From Actinomycetes bacterium (GTDB lineage Bacteria; Actinomycetota; Acidimicrobiia; Acidimicrobiales; CADCSY01), in assembly GCA_025464025.1 (NCBI GenBank), contig JAODBP010000108.1, positions 1 through 5,860 of the forward strand: a DNA stretch of 5,860 nt, written 5' to 3'. The notes below the pieces were generated by a model, which was given only the letters and a program-made list of their open reading frames with translations, did not search any database and had not been told where the DNA came from. The position numbers were made by a program, and so were the translations under genes. Below are positions 1 through 5,746 of this stretch, piece by piece. The first letter of the stretch is position 1; each line of letters starts with the position of its first letter.

Positions 1-507
1 GGTCCGCCCCTTCGGGTGGAGGATCACGATGTCGAGCGCCTCGCGGTCGCGGCAGGCCTCGATGGCCGCCGAACCGGTGTCGCCCGAGGTGGCCCCGACG
101 ATGGTGACCCGCTCGCCCCGCTTCGTCAGCTCGTGGTCGAAGAGGTGCCCGACGAGCTGGAGGGCGACGTCCTTGAACGCGAGCGTCGGGCCGTGGAACA
201 GCTCGAGCAGGTGGAGGTTGCCGCCCAGCGGCTTCAGCGGGACGACCTCGGGGTGCCGGAAGGTGGAGTAGGCGTCGTCGACGAGCTCGGCGAACACGTC
301 CTGCTCGATCGTGCCCTCGACGAAGGGCCACATGACGTCGACGGCGACCTCGGCGTAGGGCCAGTCGGCGTAGGCCTTCAACCGGCCCGGCGTCAACGAC
401 GGCCAGGTCTCGGGCACGTACAGCCCGCCGTCGCGCGCCAACCCGGTGAGCAGCACGTCGTCGAACGTGAGCGCAGGCGCGGTCCCGCGAGTCGACACGT
501 ACTTCAT
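1..507 (-). CDS. thrC: Threonine synthase, N-terminal part (runs off the left edge)
   Basis: PLP enzyme that converts O-phospho-L-homoserine to L-threonine, the last step of threonine synthesis, in the cytoplasm. Only codons 1-169 are present; the rest lies beyond the window edge. The protein opens with KYVSTRG, the N-terminal signature of the longer E. coli/yeast-like threonine synthases. It contains FHGPTLAFKD (residues 104-113), where Lys112 is the expected PLP Schiff-base lysine. GATSGDTGSAA (138-148) is the phosphate/PLP-binding loop of the family. The ATG is preceded by GAGGTG, and the start lies 7 nt beyond the hom stop codon, so the two genes are probably co-translated. The family is certain; the C-terminal half cannot be judged. 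Confidence 0.95.
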   Translation of the reverse strand, partial: MKYVSTRGTAPALTFDDVLLTGLARDGGLYVPETWPSLTPGRLKAYADWPYAEVAVDVMWPFVEGTIEQDVFAELVDDAYSTFRHPEVVPLKPLGGNLHLLELFHGPTLAFKDVALQLVGHLFDHELTKRGERVTIVGATSGDTGSAAIEACRDREALDIVILHPKGRT

Positions 508-510
508 GGT

Positions 511-516
511 CACCTC
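511..516 (-). promoter_or_regulatory. Shine-Dalgarno sequence of thrC, overlapping the hom stop codon
   Basis: On the minus strand GAGGTG lies 3 nt before the thrC ATG, and its first bases are shared with the TGA stop of hom. The overlap suggests that ribosomes finishing hom can re-initiate on thrC. It is the clearest ribosome binding site in the operon and supports the ATG at 507 as the start. Confidence 0.6.
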
Positions 517-1798
517 AAGCCACCACCCGCAGCATCGAGGCGATGCGCTCCACGGCGTCGAGCTCCTTCAGGTCGCGGAGCGTGGCCTGGATGGCCGACT
601 CGGGCGCGTCGTGGGTGATGAAGACGAGGCGGGCCTCGTCACCCAGCCCCTCCTGCTCCATGGAGCGGATCGAGACCTCGTGCTCGGCGAACACCCCGGC
701 GACGGCGTGGAGCACGCCGGGCCGGTCGACCACCTCGACGTTCAGGTAGTACTCGGAGCGCACCTCGTCGATCGGGCAGATCTCGGCGCGGGGCAGGCGG
801 CCGATCGAGGCGTGGGCGCCCTTGCGGAGGTTCCCGGCGGCGTCGATGAGGTCGCCCAGCACGGCACTCGCCGTCGGCGCGCCACCGGCACCCCGGCCGT
901 AGAACATGAGCTGACCGACGGCCTCGCCCTCGATGAACACGGCGTTGAACGAGTCGCGCACCGAGGCCAGCGGGTGCCCCTTCGGCACCATGGCCGGGTG
1001 CACTCGCACGGCGACTCGGCCGTCGCTCCCCTGCTCGGCCACGGCCAGCAGCTTCACCTCGTAGCCGAGGCGGTGGGCGAACCCGATGTCGTCGGACGTG
1101 AGGCCGGAGATGCCCTCGTGGTACACGTCGCCCGCCACCACGTTCACGCCGAAGGCGATGGAGGCGAGGATGGCGGCCTTCGCCCCGGCGTCGTAGCCCT
1201 CGACGTCGGCGGTGGGGTCGCGCTCGGCGTAGCCCAGGCTCTGGGCCTCGGCGAGGGCGTCGGCGTAGGTCGCGCCCTCCTCGCTCATCTTGGTGAGGAT
1301 GTAGTTCGTCGTCCCGTTGACGATGCCGGTGACCCGGCTGATCTTCTCGCCGATCAACGACTCGCGGAGCGGCCGGATCAGCGGGATGCCGCCGGCCACG
1401 GCGGCCTCGAAGAGGAGGTCGACGCCCTGGGCCTCGGCCGCGGCGAAGAGCTCGGCGCCGACGTTGGCCAGCAGCTCCTTGTTCGCCGTCACGACGGGCT
1501 TGCCCGCCTTGATGGCGTCGAGCACCAGCGAGCGGGCCGGCTCGATGCCACCGATGACCTCGACGACCACGTCGATCGAGGGGTCGGTGACCACCTCGTT
1601 GGCGTCGTGGGTGAAGACGCCGGTGGGCAGGTCGACGTCGCGCGACCGGGCCAGGTTGCGCACCGCCACCTTGGCGACCTCGAGCCGGATGCCGGTGCGG
1701 GCCTCGATGGCGTCACCCTGCTCGGCCAGCAACGTCACCAGGGCGGCGCCGACGTTGCCGCAACCCAGGATGCCGACCCGCACAGGAGAACTCGTCAC
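515..1798 (-). CDS. hom: Homoserine dehydrogenase with C-terminal ACT domain
   Basis: Reduces L-aspartate semialdehyde to L-homoserine with NAD(P)H, committing carbon to threonine and methionine. The 427-residue product has the usual actinobacterial monofunctional length, with no fused aspartokinase. The Rossmann dinucleotide motif GILGCGNVG is at 9-17, and TANKELL (Lys107) follows. The substrate-domain signature GIVNGTTNYIL is at 158-168. The family motif GYAERDPTADVEGYDAGAK (189-207) ends in the expected catalytic Lys207. Residues 350-427 form an ACT domain (YYLNVEVVDRPGVL), which in this family usually senses threonine. The GTG at 1798 was chosen because it puts the Rossmann strand at the normal distance from the N-terminus and lies 11 nt after the preceding stop. 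No good Shine-Dalgarno sequence is visible; a GTG five codons downstream (1783) is a less likely alternative. Confidence 0.96.
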   Translation of the reverse strand: MTSSPVRVGILGCGNVGAALVTLLAEQGDAIEARTGIRLEVAKVAVRNLARSRDVDLPTGVFTHDANEVVTDPSIDVVVEVIGGIEPARSLVLDAIKAGKPVVTANKELLANVGAELFAAAEAQGVDLLFEAAVAGGIPLIRPLRESLIGEKISRVTGIVNGTTNYILTKMSEEGATYADALAEAQSLGYAERDPTADVEGYDAGAKAAILASIAFGVNVVAGDVYHEGISGLTSDDIGFAHRLGYEVKLLAVAEQGSDGRVAVRVHPAMVPKGHPLASVRDSFNAVFIEGEAVGQLMFYGRGAGGAPTASAVLGDLIDAAGNLRKGAHASIGRLPRAEICPIDEVRSEYYLNVEVVDRPGVLHAVAGVFAEHEVSIRSMEQEGLGDEARLVFITHDAPESAIQATLRDLKELDAVERIASMLRVVA

Positions 1799-1809
1799 GG
1801 TCGACGAGG

Positions 1810-2070
1810 CTACTTCGGGTGGTGCGTCTCCTCGATCGCCTTCCGGACCCGCTCGCGCTTGGCCAGCGCCTCGGCCCGGCGGTCGACCGTGGTCTGGAAC
1901 GTCGAGTTGTAGCGGCTGCCGCCGACGGCGAGGACCACGAGGATCGACGCCACCAGCACGCCCATCACCAGCGCCGCGATGCCCCAACCGGTGAGCATCC
2001 AGAACAGCAGCGCCAGCACCGCTCCGCACACGACGCCCACGCCGCCGACGAACGTCCAGCGGCCGTTCAC
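1810..2070 (-). CDS. Small two-helix membrane protein of unknown function
   Basis: Hypothetical 86-residue protein that I do not recognise. Two hydrophobic segments (about residues 6-26 and 30-50) are joined by a very short turn (TGWG). A charged, probably helical tail of about 35 residues, rich in Arg/Lys/Glu (RRAEALAKRERVRKAIEE), follows. It looks like an inner-membrane hairpin with a cytoplasmic tail; no catalytic motif is visible. It starts on a GTG whose last two bases form the start of the lysA TGA stop (GTGA overlap), implying translational coupling, and it ends 11 nt before hom. Its position between two aspartate-family genes suggests a role tied to lysine/threonine metabolism or simple co-expression. 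The hydrophobic pattern and exact packing make a real gene likely. Confidence 0.75.
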   Translation of the reverse strand: MNGRWTFVGGVGVVCGAVLALLFWMLTGWGIAALVMGVLVASILVVLAVGGSRYNSTFQTTVDRRAEALAKRERVRKAIEETHHPK

Positions 2071-3341
2071 TCGAGGTCCAGGGCCAGCAGGTCGTCGAAC
2101 GTCTCGCGGCGCACGACCACCCGGTCCTCGCCGTCACGCACGAACACGACCGGCGGGCGCGGCACCTTGTTGTAGTTCGACGCCATCGAGTGGCCGTAGG
2201 CGCCGGTGACCGGCGTCGCCAGCACGTCGCCGACCGCCACGTCGGCCGGCAGGTGGGCATCGCGCACGAGGACGTCGCCCGACTCGCAGTGCTTGCCCAC
2301 GATCGTGGCCACGAACGGCCGCTCCGCCTCCGTCGCCCGGGGCAGGAAGGCCTCGTAGCCGCTGCCGTAGAGCACCGGCCGGGGGTTGTCGCTCATGCCG
2401 CCGTCGACCGACACGTAGGTGCGGATGTCGGGCAGGTCCTTGATCGTCCCGATCCGGTAGAGGGTCACGGCGGCGGCGGCCACGATCGACCGCCCCGGCT
2501 CGACCTTCAGCTTCGACGTGATGCCCGCCGCGGCGCAGGCCCGGTGGAGCACCCCGGCCCACTCCCCGAAGCTCGGGGCCTCCTCGCCCTCCACGTAGGC
2601 GACACCGAGGCCGCCGCCCAGGCACAGCTCGGGCAGGCCGAGCGGGACGACGAACGGGGCCAGCTTCTCGACCGCCTTCTCGAAGCCGGAGAGCACGAAG
2701 ATGTTCGAGCCGATGTGGGCGTGCACGCCGACGAGCTCCATGGCGTCCGACGACCCGGCCCGGTCGATGGCCTGCGCCGCCGCGCCGCTCGACAGGCCGA
2801 ACCCGAACTTGGAGTCGTCCTGGCCGGTCATCACGTACTCGTGGGTGTGGGCCTCGACGCCGGGCGTCACCCGCACCAGCACCTTGGGCCGGGCCACGCC
2901 GAGGTCGGCCACCACCCGCTCGATGCGAGCGATCTCCTCGAAGCTGTCGAGCACGATGCGACCCACGCCGGCGGCCAGGGCCATGCCCAGCTCGGCCTCC
3001 GACTTGTTGTTGCCGTGGAGCGTGATGCGCTCGGCCGGCATCCCCCCGGCGAGGGCCACGTGCAGCTCGCCGCCGGTCGAGACGTCGATGCCCATGCCCT
3101 CCTCGGCGACGAGGCGGGCCATGGCCCGGCACAGGAACGCCTTCGACGCGTAGGTGGCACCCGAGCCGAAGGCGGCGACGGCCTCCCGGGCCCGCTCGCG
3201 CAGGTGGACCTCGTCGTAGACGAACACGGGCGTGCCGTGGCGCTCGGCCAGCTCGAGCACGTCGCAGCCGCCGATCTCCAGGCGGTCGCCCACGACCTTC
3301 GCCGTCATCGGCAGCAGGTGCTGCGGCAACGGCGAGGTCAT
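2067..3341 (-). CDS. lysA: Diaminopimelate decarboxylase
   Basis: PLP-dependent, fold-type III enzyme that decarboxylates meso-diaminopimelate to L-lysine, the last step of lysine synthesis. The protein is 424 residues, normal for the family. YASKAF carries the PLP lysine (Lys67). HAHIGSN (207-213), GGGLG (242-246) and EPGRS (281-285) form the PLP phosphate site. HCESGD (351-356, with Cys352 and Glu353) and GAYGHSMASNYN (from about 380, with Tyr382) supply the substrate-side residues of the dimeric active site. The CESGD and GAY motifs separate it from ornithine/arginine decarboxylases. Its ATG overlaps the stop of the upstream response regulator (ATGA), and its TGA overlaps the GTG of the next gene. 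Met12 is a possible alternative start, but the overlap favours Met1. Confidence 0.97.
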   Translation of the reverse strand: MTSPLPQHLLPMTAKVVGDRLEIGGCDVLELAERHGTPVFVYDEVHLRERAREAVAAFGSGATYASKAFLCRAMARLVAEEGMGIDVSTGGELHVALAGGMPAERITLHGNNKSEAELGMALAAGVGRIVLDSFEEIARIERVVADLGVARPKVLVRVTPGVEAHTHEYVMTGQDDSKFGFGLSSGAAAQAIDRAGSSDAMELVGVHAHIGSNIFVLSGFEKAVEKLAPFVVPLGLPELCLGGGLGVAYVEGEEAPSFGEWAGVLHRACAAAGITSKLKVEPGRSIVAAAAVTLYRIGTIKDLPDIRTYVSVDGGMSDNPRPVLYGSGYEAFLPRATEAERPFVATIVGKHCESGDVLVRDAHLPADVAVGDVLATPVTGAYGHSMASNYNKVPRPPVVFVRDGEDRVVVRRETFDDLLALDLE

Positions 3342-3712
3342 GACAGGAGCTTCAGGACCCGCTCGACGAGGTCGTGGGGCTCGAACGGCTTGGTGACGTA
3401 GTCGTCGGCGCCGGCGTCGAGCCCGGCCCGCACGTCGGACACCTGGGCCTTCGCCGACAGGAGGATGATCGGGATGCCGGCGGTGGCCGGGTCGCCCTTC
3501 AGGCTCGTGACCAGCTCGAGCCCGCTCATCCTCGGCATCATCACGTCGCTCACGATGAGGTCGGGTGCGTCGGCCCGGGCCACGTCGCAGCCGTCCTGCC
3601 CATCGACGGCCGTGCGCACGGCGAAGCCCTCCATCTCGAAGTTCACCTCGAGCAGGCGGAGGATCACGGGGTCGTCGTCGACGACCAGGATGGTGCGCTC
3701 GACGTCGGCCAC
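3338..3712 (-). CDS. Single-domain (CheY-like) response regulator
   Basis: Stand-alone receiver domain of 124 residues with no DNA-binding or enzymatic output domain. All phosphorylation-site residues are present: the acidic pair Asp12/Asp13 (ILVVDDDP), phospho-acceptor Asp56 (IVSDVMMPRMSG), Ser86 in the Thr/Ser switch position (LLSAK), Tyr105 as the aromatic switch and Lys108 (DYVTKPFEP). It should therefore accept phosphate and signal by protein contact; the kinase and partner are not in the window. GTG 3712 is the only plausible start before the domain begins; it has no Shine-Dalgarno sequence but lies just downstream of a -10-like element. It is the first gene of the minus-strand operon, and its stop overlaps the lysA start by 4 nt. 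The family is certain; its role in amino-acid synthesis is not known. Confidence 0.93.
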   Translation of the reverse strand: MADVERTILVVDDDPVILRLLEVNFEMEGFAVRTAVDGQDGCDVARADAPDLIVSDVMMPRMSGLELVTSLKGDPATAGIPIILLSAKAQVSDVRAGLDAGADDYVTKPFEPHDLVERVLKLLS

Positions 3713-3720
3713 GGCGGCCG

Positions 3721-3726
3721 ATCGTA
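3721..3726 (-). promoter_or_regulatory. Possible -10 element of the response regulator-lysA-hom-thrC operon
   Basis: TACGAT on the minus strand matches the actinobacterial TANNNT -10 pattern and ends 8 nt before the GTG at 3712. The transcript would be leaderless or have a leader of a few bases, which fits the missing Shine-Dalgarno sequence. No convincing -35 hexamer is visible, so the assignment rests on position and on the same hexamer recurring before the MerR gene. Confidence 0.45.
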
Positions 3727-3736
3727 CTGTCGGTCG

Positions 3737-3742
3737 TAGGGT
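3737..3742 (+). promoter_or_regulatory. Possible -10 element of the PEP mutase-like gene
   Basis: TAGGGT, followed by six bases and the GTG at 3749, fits the TANNNT-N6-RTG layout of actinobacterial leaderless genes. The TAG inside it is also an in-frame stop, so the protein cannot start further upstream. AGGGTG (3738-3743) could instead act as a Shine-Dalgarno sequence; the two readings cannot be separated by eye. No -35 is apparent. Confidence 0.4.
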
Positions 3743-3748
3743 GACCTC

Positions 3749-4534
3749 GTGGTCGATCTCCGACGGCAGCGCTTCCGGGAGCTCCACGCCGCCGGGCTGT
3801 TCGTCCTGCCCAACCCGTGGGACCTCGGCTCGGCGAGGCTGCTCGCCGCCGCCGGCTTCGAGGCGCTGGCCACGACCAGCCTCGGGTTCGCCGCCGGCCA
3901 GGGTCGGGTCGACGGCACGACCACCCTCGACCAGCTCGTGCACCACACCCGGGCCATGGCCGGCGCCGTCGAGGTGCCGCTCAACGTCGATGCCGAGCAC
4001 GGCTTCACCGACGTCGTGACCACGGTGGAGCGCGTCGCCGCGGCGGGGGCCGCCGGCATCTCGATCGAGGACTGGGACCCCGACGCCGGCGCCATCGACC
4101 CGCTCGGTGTCGCCGTCGAGCGGGTGGGCCTCGCCGCCGACGTGGCCCGCCACCACGGGATGGTCCTCACGGCACGGGCCGAGAACCACCTCTACGGCGT
4201 GGGCGACCTCGACGACACCATCGCCCGGCTCGTGGCCTACCGCGACGCCGGCGCCGAGGTCGTCTACGCCCCGGGCCTCCGGTCGCTCGACGACATCGCC
4301 GCGGTGGTCACCGCCGTCGGCGTCCCGGTCAACGTGCTGGCCATGCCGGGCGGGCCGACCACGGCCGAGCTGGCCTCGGTCGGCGTGTGCCGGGTGTCGA
4401 CGGGTGGTGCCCTGGCCCGGGCCGCCTACGGCGAGCTGCTCCGCGCCGCGGGCGAGCTGCGCGACGCCGGGACGACCGGTTACGCCGAGCGGGCGCTCAC
4501 CAAGGCCGACCTCGACCACGCCTTCGGGCACTGA
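3749..4534 (+). CDS. PEP mutase/isocitrate lyase superfamily enzyme
   Basis: A 261-residue (beta/alpha)8-barrel enzyme of the PEP mutase branch, whose known members make or break C-C or P-C bonds next to a 2-oxo acid. PNPWDLGSARLL (21-32, with Asp25) is the first substrate loop. LNVDAEHGF (78-86) carries Asp81 and Glu83, the Mg2+/oxo-acid ligands. ISIED (104-108) supplies Glu107, and LTARAEN (140-146) supplies Arg143, the usual carboxylate-binding arginine. PVNVLAMPG (about 193-201) is a late barrel strand typical of the group. The catalytic KKCGH/KRCGH loop of isocitrate and methylisocitrate lyases is absent, so it is unlikely to be either. Candidate activities are oxaloacetate decarboxylation or hydrolysis, or phosphonate-related chemistry; the substrate is unresolved. 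GTG 3749 is fixed by an in-frame stop at 3737-3739. It is divergent from the lysA operon, and its end overlaps the opposite gene by 55 bp. Confidence 0.9.
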   Translation: MVDLRRQRFRELHAAGLFVLPNPWDLGSARLLAAAGFEALATTSLGFAAGQGRVDGTTTLDQLVHHTRAMAGAVEVPLNVDAEHGFTDVVTTVERVAAAGAAGISIEDWDPDAGAIDPLGVAVERVGLAADVARHHGMVLTARAENHLYGVGDLDDTIARLVAYRDAGAEVVYAPGLRSLDDIAAVVTAVGVPVNVLAMPGGPTTAELASVGVCRVSTGGALARAAYGELLRAAGELRDAGTTGYAERALTKADLDHAFGH

Positions 4535-4890
4535 GGCCGCGGCCGCGCCACCGGCGAGGGCGCGAGCACCGGGAAGCGACGGTGCAGCCCAGGTTCCTCG
4601 GCGCGGGGGAAGGCGAGCACCTCGGCATCCGACACGGCGAGCACGTCGTCGTCGGGCAGCACCACGGCGCCCGGCCCCAGCACGTCGTCGCCCACCGCCA
4701 CCGCGCCGGTCACCACGACGTAGGCCCAGCGCGACGGCACGGCCCGACGGGCCACCGCTGCGCCGGCCGGCCGGCGGAACCCGTCGGCCACCCGGGCCAG
4801 CCACCGGAGGTCGTCGTCCCCGGCCCCGGCCGCCCACGGGAGGCTCCGGAGGAGCTCGACCTTGTCGTCCCGCCCACCCTTCGATGCCAT
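4480..4890 (-). CDS. Cyclic-nucleotide-binding-domain-like protein, small and atypical
   Basis: Predicted product of 136 residues. The N-terminal part KVELLRSLPWAAGAGDDDLRWLARVADGFRRPAGAAVARR (10-49) reads like the start of a Crp/FNR-type cNMP-binding barrel: lead helix, sensor-like helix and first strands. WAYVVVTGAVAVGDDVLGPGAVV (55-77) continues it. The phosphate-binding cassette (FGE...RTA) that should follow is missing: the text runs straight into LPDDDVLAVSDAEVLAFPR (78-96), the final strands. Nucleotide binding is therefore doubtful. The last 20 or so residues look unlike the family and lie partly opposite the PEP mutase gene. ATG 4890 is preferred over TTG 4896 because a -35/-10 pair is placed for transcription to begin at the ATG. 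It has no DNA-binding domain. Divergent from the MerR gene. The domain assignment is by pattern only. Confidence 0.62.
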   Translation of the reverse strand: MASKGGRDDKVELLRSLPWAAGAGDDDLRWLARVADGFRRPAGAAVARRAVPSRWAYVVVTGAVAVGDDVLGPGAVVLPDDDVLAVSDAEVLAFPRAEEPGLHRRFPVLAPSPVARPRPQCPKAWSRSALVSARSA

Positions 4891-4896
4891 TGCCAA

Positions 4897-4926
4897 TTGT
4901 TACAACGAACGTTGGCACAGTGTCAA
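4897..4926 (-). promoter_or_regulatory. Promoter of the cNBD-like gene (leaderless layout)
   Basis: On the minus strand a perfect -35 TTGACA (4926-4921) is followed by an 18-bp spacer and the -10-like TAACAA (4902-4897). Six more bases lead to the ATG at 4890, so transcription would begin at or next to the start codon. No Shine-Dalgarno sequence is present, in agreement. This is the best-formed promoter in the window. Confidence 0.6.
4912..4926. promoter_or_regulatory. Inverted repeat, probable operator between the cNBD-like and MerR genes
   Basis: TTGGCAC-A-GTGTCAA is an inverted repeat with 7-bp arms and one mismatch (6 of 7 pairs). It ends 3 bp before the -10-like TACGAT of the MerR gene, and its right arm contains the -35 of the opposite promoter. 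MerR proteins typically bind dyads between the -35 and -10, so autoregulation or joint control of both genes is plausible. The operator role is inferred from position. Confidence 0.45.
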
Positions 4927-4929
4927 GGG

Positions 4930-4935
4930 TACGAT
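4930..4935 (+). promoter_or_regulatory. -10 element of the MerR-family gene (leaderless layout)
   Basis: TACGAT, six bases, then the GTG at 4942: the same spacing as at the other divergent promoters here. The GTG has no Shine-Dalgarno sequence, so a leaderless mRNA is likely. No standard -35 lies 17-19 bp upstream, as expected if an activator working on a distorted spacer is needed. Confidence 0.55.
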
Positions 4936-4941
4936 CCGCGC

Positions 4942-5694
4942 GTGACCGACGCCGGCCAGGAGCCGAACACCGAGGAGCTCGACGTCGACGAGCTGGCCCG
5001 GCGGGCCGGCACGACCGTGCGCAACGTCCGCCTCTACCAGGAGCGCGGCCTCCTCCCGAAGCCCGAGCGGCGAGGGCGCAAGGCCGTGTACACCGACGAG
5101 CACCTGCACCGACTCCAGCTCGTCCTCCGGCTGATGGCCCGGGGCTACTCCCTCGCCGCCATCAAGGACCTCACCGACGCGTGGGACCGCGACCACGACC
5201 TCGGCCACGTCCTCGGGCTCAAGGACGCCGTCGGCACCCGGTTCAACAAGGAGGAGCCGCTGCGCGTCAGCCACGCCGAGCTGCTCGCCATGTACCCGGC
5301 CACCGACGCCGACGTGCAGCAGTGCATCGACCGCGAGCTCGTCACCGGCATCCTCCGCCGCGACGGCGACGACTACGTGATCCCGAGCCCGGTCTTCTTC
5401 GGGATCGGCGCGACGCTCGTCGAGAGCGGCATCCCGATGGACGCGGTGGAGGACATGGCCGAGCTCATCGTCGGCCACACCCGCCAGCTCGCCGACGGCT
5501 TCCTGCGCATGTTCCTCGACCACATCTGGGCGCCGTTCTCGGCGGCCGGCAAGCCGGACGACGAGGCCGCCCGCGTGCTCGAGCTGGTCGAGCGGCTCAG
5601 CCCGCTCGTCAACGAAGCCACCGCCGCCGCGTTGAACCTCTCCATGGAGGAGCGCATCGACGTGGCGCTCATGAGCGAGATCGACTTCGACTAG
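4942..5694 (+). CDS. MerR-family transcriptional regulator
   Basis: A 250-residue regulator. Residues 13-80 form the MerR winged helix-turn-helix: LDVDELARRAGTTVRNVRLYQERGLLPKPERRGRKAVYTDEHLHRL, with the hallmark RNVRLYQERGLL (27-38) and then LRLMARGYSLAAIKDL, the helix leading into the dimerisation region. The C-terminal part (about 90-250) is predicted to be mainly helical and contains only one cysteine (in VQQCIDREL), so it is not a metal- or thiol-sensing MerR. It is larger than the short effector tails of metal sensors, and I do not recognise its ligand. GTG 4942 is supported by the -10 element six bases upstream and by the N-terminal distance to the HTH. Divergent from the cNBD-like gene and probably acting on the shared 51-bp spacer. 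Confidence 0.9.
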   Translation: MTDAGQEPNTEELDVDELARRAGTTVRNVRLYQERGLLPKPERRGRKAVYTDEHLHRLQLVLRLMARGYSLAAIKDLTDAWDRDHDLGHVLGLKDAVGTRFNKEEPLRVSHAELLAMYPATDADVQQCIDRELVTGILRRDGDDYVIPSPVFFGIGATLVESGIPMDAVEDMAELIVGHTRQLADGFLRMFLDHIWAPFSAAGKPDDEAARVLELVERLSPLVNEATAAALNLSMEERIDVALMSEIDFD

Positions 5695-5704
5695 CTGTAG
5701 ATCC

Positions 5705-5728
5705 CAGCCACGTTCGTCAGGGTGGCTG
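5705..5728 (+). terminator. Weak hairpin after the MerR gene, possible terminator
   Basis: CAGCCAC and GTGGCTG are perfectly complementary 7-bp arms around a 10-nt loop, starting 10 bp after the MerR stop codon. No T-run follows, so it is not a classical intrinsic terminator. In high-GC actinobacteria such U-less hairpins are common after genes, but termination is not shown by the sequence. Confidence 0.35.
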
Positions 5729-5746
5729 CGGGCATCGCCCCTCCTG

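Noticed and set aside
446..1912. Long plus-strand open frame opposite hom
   Set aside because: The product is a low-complexity run of H, D, G, A, V and R, typical of the complement of a GC-rich gene, and hom on the other strand has complete family motifs.
2190..3401. Long plus-strand open frame opposite lysA
   Set aside because: Antisense to an unmistakable lysA; the composition is that of a mirror frame and no domain is recognisable.
3713..4918. Upstream extension of the response regulator frame to about 526 residues
   Set aside because: The added part is Gly/Arg/Ala-rich text antisense to the PEP mutase-like gene; the receiver domain is complete from the GTG at 3712.
3817..4941. N-terminal extension of the MerR frame over the PEP mutase-like gene
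   Set aside because: The extension is arginine-rich shadow sequence, and a -10 element lies directly before the GTG at 4942 where the MerR domain begins.
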